DNA of 9,621 bases from Ferruginibacter sp. Lineage in GTDB: Bacteria; Bacteroidota; Bacteroidia; Chitinophagales; Chitinophagaceae. The notes under the pieces were generated by a model. The model saw only the letters and a list, made by a program, of their open reading frames with translations, ran no database searches and was not told the origin of the DNA. This document shows positions 1-6,647 of this stretch, piece by piece. Positions within the stretch are counted from its first letter, which is position 1. Every line of letters begins with the position of its first letter. The DNA lies in the NCBI GenBank assembly GCA_018882645.1, contig VERM01000040.1, positions 1-9,621 of the forward strand. The letters are read 5' to 3'. Position numbers and translations under genes: made by a program.

Positions 1-428
1 TCGTAAATGGGCTCATTGAAATAAGCACAACTTCCGGCTAAAAAACTAAAATCCGTAGCGGGTTTTCTGTGCTGCCACAATGGTTTGGTGTTGAAATAAA
101 GTGGGTATGGAGTACTTATAGATTTTTCATTCAACAGCAGCTGATATGTGAATTGGGTTTCGATATCCAGCCCGTTCAATTCAATTTTTACAGGGTTAAA
201 ATCTTTGCCAAGCTCACCTTTGTACTTGATTGTTTTTGTCTTTTTCGGATTGTTGACAGGATGAAAGGTTACACTGACAGATTTAACCGAAGGAGACACT
301 TCCGCCCATATCACAGCAGTTCTCAATTCAATGTTTCCAGCCCAGGGGCCACTCACCAGCCCATTGTTTGACTGAGCAGTGACTGTAAACATGTGCAGCA
401 TCGAAATTATTGTCAACCATTTTCGCAT
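1..428 (-). CDS. PhoD-like phosphatase, N-terminal part (cut by window edge)
   Basis: This is the first 142 codons of a gene that runs off the left edge of the window. The ATG is at 428-426; two nearby ATGs are out of frame. The protein opens with a signal peptide (basic MRK, hydrophobic stretch, likely cleavage TVTA|QS after residue 18), so the product is exported to the periplasm or beyond. Next comes a beta-rich, fibronectin-like N-terminal domain with the block SGPWAGNIELRTAVIWAEV (about residues 26-44) and the stretch GELGKDFNPVKIELNGLD. After that, FSFLAGSCAYFNEPIY marks the start of the metallophosphatase domain; the F-x-x-GSC signature is typical of PhoD-like alkaline phosphatases or phosphodiesterases. 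The metal-binding residues lie outside the window, so catalytic competence cannot be judged. It follows the mazG-like gene on the same strand after 98 bp and probably has its own promoter. The substrate is unknown; the family includes phosphomonoesterases and phosphodiesterases. Confidence 0.85.
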   Translation of the reverse strand, partial: MRKWLTIISMLHMFTVTAQSNNGLVSGPWAGNIELRTAVIWAEVSPSVKSVSVTFHPVNNPKKTKTIKYKGELGKDFNPVKIELNGLDIETQFTYQLLLNEKSISTPYPLYFNTKPLWQHRKPATDFSFLAGSCAYFNEPIY

Positions 429-449
429 GGGGCATTTTAATTTATCGGG

Positions 450-461
450 TGCAAATTAACC
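450..461 (-). promoter_or_regulatory. Possible promoter element for the PhoD-like gene
   Basis: Read on the minus strand this is GGTTAATTTGCA, ending 21 bp before the ATG of the PhoD-like gene. TTAATTTG is one mismatch from the Bacteroidota -7 box TAnnTTTG, but I see no TTG-type -33 element at a suitable distance. An almost identical 12-mer (GGATAATTTGCA, 6588-6577) lies 23 bp before the DUF4403 start. Its function as a promoter or operator is inference. Confidence 0.3.
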
Positions 462-526
462 TATTTAATTGTTAGATATCAGCATCTGAAGAGCTGTAAG
501 TTATTGTTGCTTATATATGAATCAGA

Positions 527-862
527 TTATCTGAGTTTTTCATTATTCAAATGTCTTTGTGCATCTCTGAGATTCTTTTTTTCAAAGTTTTTTTGGAGCG
601 CATTCGTCAGATTCACTCCGGTTTGGTTTGCCAGACATATGAGCACCCACAAAACATCCGCCATCTCATCGGCAATTTCTTTTTGTTTGTCGGACTCCTT
701 GTATGATTGCTCTCCGTATTTTCTCACCATTAACCGACTTAGTTCTCCAACCTCCTCCATAAGAATGCCGAGATTGGTGAGCTCGTTGAAATATCTTACC
801 CCTTTCGTTTTAATCCATTCGTCAACTTGTTGCTGTGCATTGCTTAATGTGATTTCAGTCAT
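527..862 (-). CDS. MazG-like nucleotide pyrophosphohydrolase (111 aa)
   Basis: A small all-alpha NTP pyrophosphatase of the MazG superfamily, which hydrolyses (d)NTPs to monophosphates and pyrophosphate and is usually thought to clean the nucleotide pool. The Mg-binding signature is present: EEVGE (E36, E37, E40) in the first helix and EIADEMADV (E62 to D69), giving the family pattern ExxE...ExxD. The length fits single-domain members of about 100-120 residues. I chose the ATG at 862 because MTEITLSNAQQQVDEWI begins as relatives do. The frame stays open to an ATG at 946 and a TTG at 970, but that extra N-terminal segment looks unlike the family. The gene lies downstream of dtd on the same strand, with 80 bp between the dtd stop and this start, so co-transcription is likely. 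The substrate (dCTP, dUTP or a damaged nucleotide) cannot be read from the sequence. Confidence 0.88.
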   Translation of the reverse strand: MTEITLSNAQQQVDEWIKTKGVRYFNELTNLGILMEEVGELSRLMVRKYGEQSYKESDKQKEIADEMADVLWVLICLANQTGVNLTNALQKNFEKKNLRDAQRHLNNEKLR

Positions 863-942
863 GATTGATTTGAAGTTTTTTTGTTGATTGTTATGGGTTC
901 TATTCACTGAAGCAGATGTCGGAATATCTGTTTGTATTAAAA

Positions 943-1395
943 TCATTCTTTGTTTTTGGTATCCATCCAAATCGTTACTGGTCCATCGTTGATTAATTCT
1001 ACTTTCATATCAGCTCCAAATTTTCCTGTCTGGATTTTTTTTCCAAAATCCAACTCGATTTGATTGATTAGAGAATGATATATTGGCAGTGCGATATCCG
1101 GTTTGCTGGCAAGCATATAGCTGGGGCGGTTCCCCTTTTTTGTAGAGGCGTGCAGTGTAAACTGGCTGACCAACAAAATATCTCCACCTGTATCTTTCAC
1201 AGAGATGTTGGGGATTTTTTGCTCATCATCGAAAACGCGGAGATGGACCATTTTTTTACTCAGCCACTCTACATCAGAAAAGTCGTCATTGTCAGCAATC
1301 CCAATAAGAACCAATAGCCCGTTGCTAATGGAAGATACAATTTCGTTATCAACTGTAACACTTGCTTTAAGTACTCTTTGTATGACTGCTCTCAT
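943..1395 (-). CDS. dtd: D-aminoacyl-tRNA deacylase
   Basis: A cytoplasmic homodimeric proofreading enzyme that hydrolyses D-aminoacyl-tRNAs, and also Gly-tRNA(Ala), so that D-amino acids are kept out of translation. The protein is full length at 150 residues (E. coli Dtd is 145). Both diagnostic motifs are intact: SQFTL at residues 77-81, and NDGPVT at 136-141, which carries the Gly-cisPro dipeptide G138-P139 that enforces chirality by insertion into the partner's active site. The N-terminal block MRAVIQRVLKASVTV and the QTGKFGADM stretch near residue 122 are also typical. The ATG at 1395 gives the canonical N-terminus. It is the first gene of a probable dtd-mazG-like pair and diverges from nrdJ across a 285-bp gap. 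Its TGA overlaps an ATG of the next frame (ATGA, 946-943), although that ATG is probably not the start used. Confidence 0.97.
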   Translation of the reverse strand: MRAVIQRVLKASVTVDNEIVSSISNGLLVLIGIADNDDFSDVEWLSKKMVHLRVFDDEQKIPNISVKDTGGDILLVSQFTLHASTKKGNRPSYMLASKPDIALPIYHSLINQIELDFGKKIQTGKFGADMKVELINDGPVTIWMDTKNKE

Positions 1396-1497
1396 TGGAT
1401 AAAATTATCAAAATAGTATGGAATAGATTGTTGTATGATTCTTGTCTTAAAATTCCAAATATTTATACAACATATTTAACCCAAAAAAAAATTTATA

Positions 1498-1506
1498 TTT
1501 TCCACA
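1498..1506 (+). promoter_or_regulatory. DnaA-box-like site 1
   Basis: TTTTCCACA differs at one base from the consensus DnaA box TTATCCACA. It lies 175 bp before the nrdJ ATG and, on the other side, about 100 bp upstream of dtd. A second near-match sits 68 bp further right in the same orientation. Binding by DnaA is inference; one such match in AT-rich DNA could be chance. Confidence 0.3.
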
Positions 1507-1549
1507 GTTAGTGAAAAACTCATGAAAATCAATGTCAGTTTGAGCTTCG

Positions 1550-1567
1550 AAAATATTAACATATTTT
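1550..1567. repeat. Inverted repeat in the nrdJ upstream region
   Basis: AAAATAT and ATATTTT form perfect 7-bp arms around a 4-base spacer (TAAC). The repeat overlaps the left edge of the second DnaA-box-like site. It could be an operator half-site pair, but the arms are wholly A/T and such symmetry is easy to meet by chance in this background. It does not match the NrdR box pattern I remember (acaCwAtATaTwGtgt). Confidence 0.3.
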
Positions 1568-1574
1568 GTCCACA
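1566..1574 (+). promoter_or_regulatory. DnaA-box-like site 2
   Basis: TTGTCCACA differs at one base from TTATCCACA and has the same orientation as site 1 (start-to-start distance 68 bp). It lies 107 bp before the nrdJ ATG. In E. coli the nrdAB promoter is bound by DnaA at paired boxes, which makes a pair before a ribonucleotide reductase gene plausible as a regulatory element; this transfer of function is inference. Confidence 0.3.
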
Positions 1575-1680
1575 CCTTGTTGATATTTAGCTCAATTTTT
1601 GTTCGTGTACATCTGATATTTTCGTTCTACCCATTTAATAGAGAACATTACTTTACTAATCTGTTTAATCAAACGAATTT

Positions 1681-4600
1681 ATGCCAGAAAAAAAGCTACA
1701 AAATAAGGCCCTCACCTTCAGCCGCCAATTTACCAAAGAAGGAGTAAGTCCATACGATATGTTTGAATACGACTATCGTACATCTGTAATTAAAAACCCA
1801 AGCGGCTCAGTGGTATTCCAAATGGATGATGTTGAAGTGCCAAAACAGTGGAGTCAGATTGCAACGGACATCCTCGCTCAAAAATATTTCAGAAAAGCAG
1901 GAGTTCCTCAACCAGACGGAACAACGGGCAGAGAAACCAGCGTGAAGCAGGTGGCTCATCGCATGGCTCATTGCTGGAGAGTATGGGGTGAACGCTACAA
2001 TTATTTTGCCTCAGAAAATGATGCACAGGTTTTTTACGAAGAGCTGGTGTATTGTATCTTGAATCAGGCTTGCGTTCCCAACAGTCCCCAATGGTTCAAC
2101 ACCGGTTTATACGAAGTGTATGGTATTACAGGTAAGCCACAAGGGCATTATTACGTTGATTCTAAAGATGGTAAACTAAAAAAATCAACTTCTGCATATG
2201 AGCGTCCTCAACCTCACGCCTGTTTCATTCTGAGTGTGGATGATGATCTTGTAAATGAGGGCGGAATCATGGATCTGTGGGTCAGAGAGGCAAGGATTTT
2301 TAAATATGGCAGTGGTGTGGGGACCAATTTCAGCAGTATTCGTGGAGAAGGGGAGAAGCTCAGCGGTGGCGGTACCTCCAGCGGACTGATGAGTTTTCTG
2401 AAAATCGGAGATCGTGCAGCGGGCGCCATTAAAAGTGGCGGTACTACCAGAAGGGCTGCCAAAATGGTATGTCTGGATTTAGATCATCCCGAGATTGTTG
2501 ATTTTGTAAACTGGAAAGTAAAAGAAGAAGATAAAGTCGCGGCCTTGATTGCCGCAGGTTATCCCAGCGATTATGAAGGTGAGGCCTATCGTACCGTGAG
2601 CGGACAAAACAGCAATAATTCTGTTCGTATACCCAACTCCTTCTTCAAGGTACTGGATGAGAATGGCGATTGGGAACTGAAGGGAAGAAGTGATGGGAAA
2701 ACCATGAAAACAGTAAAAGCAAAAGAACTATGGGATCAAATCAATTATGCTGCCTGGCGCTGTGCCGATCCCGGAACGCAATACGATACTACCATCAATG
2801 AATGGCATACCTGTCCGCAAGGAGGACCCATCAGAGCATCTAACCCTTGCAGCGAGTACATGTTCCTCGATAATACTGCTTGTAATCTGGCGAGCGTCAA
2901 TCTTCGTCGTTTTTTCAATGAGGACAACAACACTTTCGACGTTAAGGGTTTTGAATATACATGTCGTTTATGGACGGTTGTTCTTGAAGTTTCTGTTTTG
3001 ATGGCTCAGTTTCCTTCAAAAGAAGTTGCTCAGTTGAGTTATGATTACAGAACACTCGGATTGGGATATGCCAATTTGGGAAGTATGCTGATGGTCAGCG
3101 GTATAGCATATGACAGCGAGCAGGCAAGAGGTATTGCCGGAGCCATTACTGCAATCATGACCGGAGTAGCATACAAAACCTCCGCTGAAATGGCAAGTTT
3201 CCTTGGCTCATTCGACAGATACAAAGAAAATAAAAAGCACATGTTGCGTGTAATGCGCAACCATCGTGCAGCTGCTTATGATGCAATGGACGCTTATGAC
3301 GGTCTGGAAATAAAACCACAAGGCATCAATGCTAAATACTGTCCTGATTATTTATTGAAAGCTGCTACTAAAGCATGGGATGATGCGGTGCAGCTTGGAG
3401 AAAAATTTGGATACCGGAATGCACAAACGACGGTTATCGCTCCAACGGGAACGATTGGATTGGTGATGGATTGCGATACAACAGGCGTTGAACCTGACTT
3501 CGCACTGGTGAAGTTTAAAAAGTTAAGTGGTGGCGGATATTTCAAAATTATCAATCAAAGTGTACCTCAGGCATTGCGCAATCTGAAATACACCGAGACA
3601 CAAATTGAAGACATTGTCAACTATGCCAAAGGGCATGCCACATTGAAGGGAGCACCACATATCAATGAAGAAACGCTTCTTGAAAAAGGTTTTTTAACCG
3701 CAGAGATCGATAAGTTGAACGCAGCCATGGGCAGTGCTTTTGAAATCGGATTTGTATTCAATGTGTACACACTAGGTGAAACTTGCCTGCAAAGACTTGG
3801 TTTTACGGCTGCTCAATACAACGATTTCGGATGGAGCCTTCTTGAAGCGCTCGGATTCAGTGATGAGCAAATCGAAGAAGCAAACACCTATGTATGCGGC
3901 ACCATGACTGTGGAGGGAGCACCCCATTTGAAAGATGAGCATCTTTCTGTTTTTGATTGTGCCAACAAATGCGGAGCCACCGGTCAGCGTTACATTCATG
4001 CACACGGACATATCCGTATGATGGCCGCTGCACAACCTTTCCTGAGCGGTGCAATCAGCAAAACAATCAATCTTCCAAACGAAGCTTCTATTGAAGAAAT
4101 TGCTGACGCTTACCGTCTGAGCTGGGAACTGGGATTGAAAGCCTGTGCATTGTATCGCGATGGCTCCAAACTCAGTCAGCCTCTCAGCAATAAGTCAGAC
4201 AAGAAAAAGAAAACTGTTGATGCAAACGAAGATAAGTCTGCAGAAACTGAATCTTCACTGGTAGATATGGGTAAACTTACCATTGATGAGCTGCTGGAAG
4301 AGATGAATAAACGCGTTCAGAGCAGTGCTGATACATCTCTCAAACGCCAGCTCGCGATGATTGTTGAACGCAGAGCACTCCCTGCAAAACGCAGAGGCTT
4401 CACACAGAAAGCTAAAATAAACGGACAAGCTCTTTTCTTGCGTACAGGAGAATATAGCGATGGGACACTTGGTGAAATCTTCATCGATATGGCTAAAGAA
4501 GGTGCTACCATGAGAAGCATGCTGAACTGTTTTGCCATTGCTATTTCTATAGGTTTGCAATATGGTGTTCCATTGGAAGAATATGTTGAGAAATTTGTGT

Positions 4601-5028
4601 TCACCCGCTTTGAGCCGGCAGGTATGGTTGATCATCCCAATATCAAAACAACTACATCAATCATAGATTTCATGTTCCGCTCACTTGCTTATGAATATTT
4701 GGGAAGAACAGATCTGGTTCACGTCCTTGATAAACCTGAGTTGGAAAATATGGGAGATGAACCCTGGGATGAGGCTACTCCAACAATCGGTGAGCGTACA
4801 CACGAATTAAGTGATGTGAGGGTATTGGGTAATCCCGCCATTGAAGCAGCAAAACAGATACGTACAGGAGACTACATCAAACCGGCTGAATCAATGGATG
4901 CAGTAAGTGCCGCGAATAAATCGATGCAGGGCGATGCACCATCCTGTAATGTGTGCGGCCATATCACAGTTCGAAGCGGAACCTGTTACAAGTGTTTAAA
5001 CTGCGGCAACAGTCTGGGTTGTAGCTAA
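1681..5028 (+). CDS. nrdJ: Adenosylcobalamin-dependent (class II) ribonucleotide reductase
   Basis: It reduces ribonucleotides to deoxyribonucleotides in the cytoplasm, using the 5'-deoxyadenosyl radical from coenzyme B12, so it needs neither oxygen nor a second radical-generating subunit. The 10-stranded barrel carries the expected residues. NPCSE (388-392) supplies N388, the thiyl-radical Cys C390 and E392; C181 and C401 are the redox pair (the C390-C401 spacing of 11 equals C322-C333 of Thermotoga maritima NrdJ). PTGTIG (588-593) binds substrate phosphate. Other hallmarks are KYGSGVGTNFSSIRGEGE from 208, KSGGTTRRAAKM at 251-262 and CALYRDGSK at 822-830. A Lys/Glu-rich linker (about 836-860) leads to a TSCPD-type domain (from about 897) and a C-terminal Cys tail (C1089, C1092, C1102, C1105, C1108, C1114), expected to bind zinc and relay reducing equivalents. 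I see no N-terminal ATP-cone, so overall-activity control by dATP is probably absent. It stands alone, with its own terminator. Confidence 0.98.
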   Translation: MPEKKLQNKALTFSRQFTKEGVSPYDMFEYDYRTSVIKNPSGSVVFQMDDVEVPKQWSQIATDILAQKYFRKAGVPQPDGTTGRETSVKQVAHRMAHCWRVWGERYNYFASENDAQVFYEELVYCILNQACVPNSPQWFNTGLYEVYGITGKPQGHYYVDSKDGKLKKSTSAYERPQPHACFILSVDDDLVNEGGIMDLWVREARIFKYGSGVGTNFSSIRGEGEKLSGGGTSSGLMSFLKIGDRAAGAIKSGGTTRRAAKMVCLDLDHPEIVDFVNWKVKEEDKVAALIAAGYPSDYEGEAYRTVSGQNSNNSVRIPNSFFKVLDENGDWELKGRSDGKTMKTVKAKELWDQINYAAWRCADPGTQYDTTINEWHTCPQGGPIRASNPCSEYMFLDNTACNLASVNLRRFFNEDNNTFDVKGFEYTCRLWTVVLEVSVLMAQFPSKEVAQLSYDYRTLGLGYANLGSMLMVSGIAYDSEQARGIAGAITAIMTGVAYKTSAEMASFLGSFDRYKENKKHMLRVMRNHRAAAYDAMDAYDGLEIKPQGINAKYCPDYLLKAATKAWDDAVQLGEKFGYRNAQTTVIAPTGTIGLVMDCDTTGVEPDFALVKFKKLSGGGYFKIINQSVPQALRNLKYTETQIEDIVNYAKGHATLKGAPHINEETLLEKGFLTAEIDKLNAAMGSAFEIGFVFNVYTLGETCLQRLGFTAAQYNDFGWSLLEALGFSDEQIEEANTYVCGTMTVEGAPHLKDEHLSVFDCANKCGATGQRYIHAHGHIRMMAAAQPFLSGAISKTINLPNEASIEEIADAYRLSWELGLKACALYRDGSKLSQPLSNKSDKKKKTVDANEDKSAETESSLVDMGKLTIDELLEEMNKRVQSSADTSLKRQLAMIVERRALPAKRRGFTQKAKINGQALFLRTGEYSDGTLGEIFIDMAKEGATMRSMLNCFAIAISIGLQYGVPLEEYVEKFVFTRFEPAGMVDHPNIKTTTSIIDFMFRSLAYEYLGRTDLVHVLDKPELENMGDEPWDEATPTIGERTHELSDVRVLGNPAIEAAKQIRTGDYIKPAESMDAVSAANKSMQGDAPSCNVCGHITVRSGTCYKCLNCGNSLGCS

Positions 5029-5068
5029 TCTTTACAAAAGACTACTTTAAAATCCATTTCATCATATA

Positions 5069-5095
5069 GCCACTCTTTAACAGGGTGGCTTTTTT
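5069..5095 (+). terminator. Intrinsic terminator after nrdJ
   Basis: GCCACTC (5069-5075), a 7-base loop TTTAACA, and GGGTGGC (5083-5089) form a 7-bp stem with one T-G wobble, followed directly by six T (5090-5095). It starts 41 bp after the nrdJ stop. The opposite strand has no T-run on the other side, so it should act mainly on nrdJ transcription and not on the convergent DUF4403 gene. Confidence 0.9.
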
Positions 5096-5167
5096 ATTCC
5101 TAAGATTGTCTCTTTGTTATCTAGAATCCTCTATGATATTTCCTTTCCTTTGGGTTTTAATTGATTG

Positions 5168-6553
5168 CTAATTGATCTTGATTTCCAGTTTTCCTTTTGA
5201 AAAAGCTCTCAGGAGAATGGAGGATTTTCTGGGATATATTTCAGCAATATCTAAATCTGTCACTTCGCCTTTAGAAGAAATTCCATCACCCAGGTCTCTG
5301 TTGATTTCTCCGTTGAGTCTTTTTTTTGTATCATTTAAAAAGCCGGTAAGATTATATGTAGCATTATTTCTTACAGCCTGGATAATCTTGTCATTGAATA
5401 ACCATTTAGCCAATTTCAATAAAATATCTTTTGTTTTCAAATCAAACGTCAAGTCGGGAAAGCTCAATTCATGATTTTTATGATTGTATGTAGGTGTTCC
5501 GGTAAAATATACTGTACCTTTTCTTGAACCAATGAAATCAACGGCGATGCCAATTTTATGGTTGCCTACTCCATACATTTTAAAATTTGTTGCAGTAAAT
5601 TTTCTTTTTTTAATGAGGATTGTCTTGCCGGAAAATTGAGTCGTTAAATATTTTGACAATGAATCATAGCTGGTTTGTAAATCAACAAATACATTGAAAC
5701 CATTTGCTGGTTTGTAAGTTGATAATAAGGGTAAGGGTTTTGGATTGTTCTTAATATTTTCGGCTTTAATGACAGGTTTTGCAGCGATACCAACAGATAA
5801 TTTAAGTGATGAGCCGTTGATATTCAGATTGGACATACTGATCGCTTCCGGATTGATATTCAAAAAACCAAAGTCGCCTATTTTGAAAGACGATGTTGTA
5901 CTTTTCCATAGTTTTTCGACTTCGGATTTTAAGTTGTAGGCAGTTATATTTTTGTCAACTTCCTTTCCGGCCGCATTCAACTCATTTCTGACATATTCGA
6001 TAAGTCGGTCTGTTGCATCAATGTTCAAAAAACTTACCCTGCATTTGTTGATGGGTTCGAGTTGTGTCAGACTTGTTGATGATTTGATAGAATAGTCATT
6101 AGATATGTTTATGGTTGATGAATAGCCGATGTTCATTTTTCTCAAGGCTTCTCCAATACCGCAGCTTACAGAGATTTTCGGCACAATACAAGTTCCGAAA
6201 GCGCATGTTGCACAATACGTGAGGTCAATCGAATATTCGCCTTGAAATTTCAGGTTGATTTGATTTCCATTTCCGGCAATTTGAAAAGGAGATCTTTTAA
6301 AATAATATTTATATCGTATACCCTGGCAAGGCTCATCTTTTCCACTATATTCGACCGGAACCGATTTTTCGGCTTCATTATAATGTTTTAATAATTCTAC
6401 TGTTATAGGAATATCCACAAAAGAAGTAGGCTCTGGAGCAATTGGTATTTCAGTCTCAGCAATTTTTGGAGCCTCCGGCTTGATGGTTCTGCATGCATAA
6501 CAAAGAAGCATGCAGACAACACAGACACATATGTTTTTTGCAACTGAAATCAT
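5168..6553 (-). CDS. DUF4403 family putative lipoprotein
   Basis: A protein of about 461 residues matching the uncharacterised DUF4403 family of Gram-negative bacteria (usually about 450-520 aa); its biochemical function is unknown. I chose the ATG at 6553; the frame extends only three codons further, to a TTG at 6562. The N-terminus is a hydrophobic signal peptide ending in LLCYAC, a lipobox-like site with an unusual Cys at -3, then a Pro/Glu-rich tether before SFVDIPITVELL. This suggests a periplasm-facing lipoprotein. Family-like blocks are CGIGEALRKMNIGYSST, KPLPLL, and the C-terminal stretch GTVYFTGTPTYN, followed by FDLKTKDILLKLAKWLFNDK. The mature part has six cysteines in its first third (79, 117, 120, 125, 134 and 174, counted from the TTG), which could form disulfides. 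It lies downstream of kbl on the same strand with a 94-bp gap holding an inverted repeat, so it may have its own promoter. No intrinsic terminator is obvious after it. Confidence 0.85.
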   Translation of the reverse strand: MISVAKNICVCVVCMLLCYACRTIKPEAPKIAETEIPIAPEPTSFVDIPITVELLKHYNEAEKSVPVEYSGKDEPCQGIRYKYYFKRSPFQIAGNGNQINLKFQGEYSIDLTYCATCAFGTCIVPKISVSCGIGEALRKMNIGYSSTINISNDYSIKSSTSLTQLEPINKCRVSFLNIDATDRLIEYVRNELNAAGKEVDKNITAYNLKSEVEKLWKSTTSSFKIGDFGFLNINPEAISMSNLNINGSSLKLSVGIAAKPVIKAENIKNNPKPLPLLSTYKPANGFNVFVDLQTSYDSLSKYLTTQFSGKTILIKKRKFTATNFKMYGVGNHKIGIAVDFIGSRKGTVYFTGTPTYNHKNHELSFPDLTFDLKTKDILLKLAKWLFNDKIIQAVRNNATYNLTGFLNDTKKRLNGEINRDLGDGISSKGEVTDLDIAEIYPRKSSILLRAFSKGKLEIKIN

Positions 6554-6575
6554 TACAATCAAGTAAGGCTAATCA

Positions 6576-6597
6576 ATGCAAATTATCCAGTTTGCAT
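6576..6597. repeat. Inverted repeat between kbl and the DUF4403 gene
   Basis: ATGCAAA (6576-6582) and TTTGCAT (6591-6597) are perfect 7-bp arms around an 8-base spacer. No T-run follows on either strand, so it is not a classical terminator for kbl. It overlaps the minus-strand motif GGATAATTTGCA (6588-6577), which closely resembles one before the PhoD-like gene. It lies 23 bp upstream of the DUF4403 ATG, where an operator or promoter would be expected. Function is inference. Confidence 0.45.
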
Positions 6598-6647
6598 CGA
6601 TCTTTCTCTTACTTTAACATTTTTATAGAGGGAATCTCCAAAGTTTC

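Larger units (their letters stand above)
1396..1680. other. Divergent AT-rich control region between dtd and nrdJ
   Basis: There is no gene in these 285 bp. The region must hold the promoters for dtd (leftward) and nrdJ (rightward). I find no exact TAnnTTTG box for nrdJ; the nearest candidates are TATATTTT (1494-1501) and TATTTTCG (1617-1624, with a TTTG only 15 bp upstream). For dtd, the minus strand has TATTTTG at 1415-1409, 13 bp before the ATG, one base short of the consensus and without a clear -33 element. The region also holds DnaA-box-like sequences and an inverted repeat, listed separately. No cobalamin riboswitch, leader peptide or tRNA was recognised. Confidence 0.6.

Noticed and set aside
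69..371. A 100-codon plus-strand open frame at the left end
   Set aside because: It lies opposite the PhoD-like coding sequence, which has a signal peptide and family motifs. The plus-strand product resembles nothing.
504..887. A 127-codon plus-strand open frame rich in Ser, Phe and Leu
   Set aside because: It is the reverse complement of the MazG-like gene, whose catalytic motifs are intact.
1457..1477. AAATAT/ATATTT inverted repeat in the nrdJ-dtd gap
   Set aside because: The arms are six A/T bases with a 9-base spacer, expected by chance in DNA of this composition.
1396..1680. Possible cobalamin riboswitch upstream of nrdJ
   Set aside because: The sequence lacks the GC-containing conserved B12-box core and the paired helices expected; it is largely A/T. 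It is kept only as an absence worth testing.
2214..4635. Several open frames of 60-130 codons antisense to, or in other frames of, nrdJ
   Set aside because: The proteins have no recognisable domains, and the nrdJ frame is a perfect family match throughout. They are shadows of its codon usage.
6554..6562. TTG start three codons upstream of the DUF4403 ATG
   Set aside because: The ATG at 6553 gives a complete signal peptide, and a TTG start has no supporting ribosome-binding evidence.
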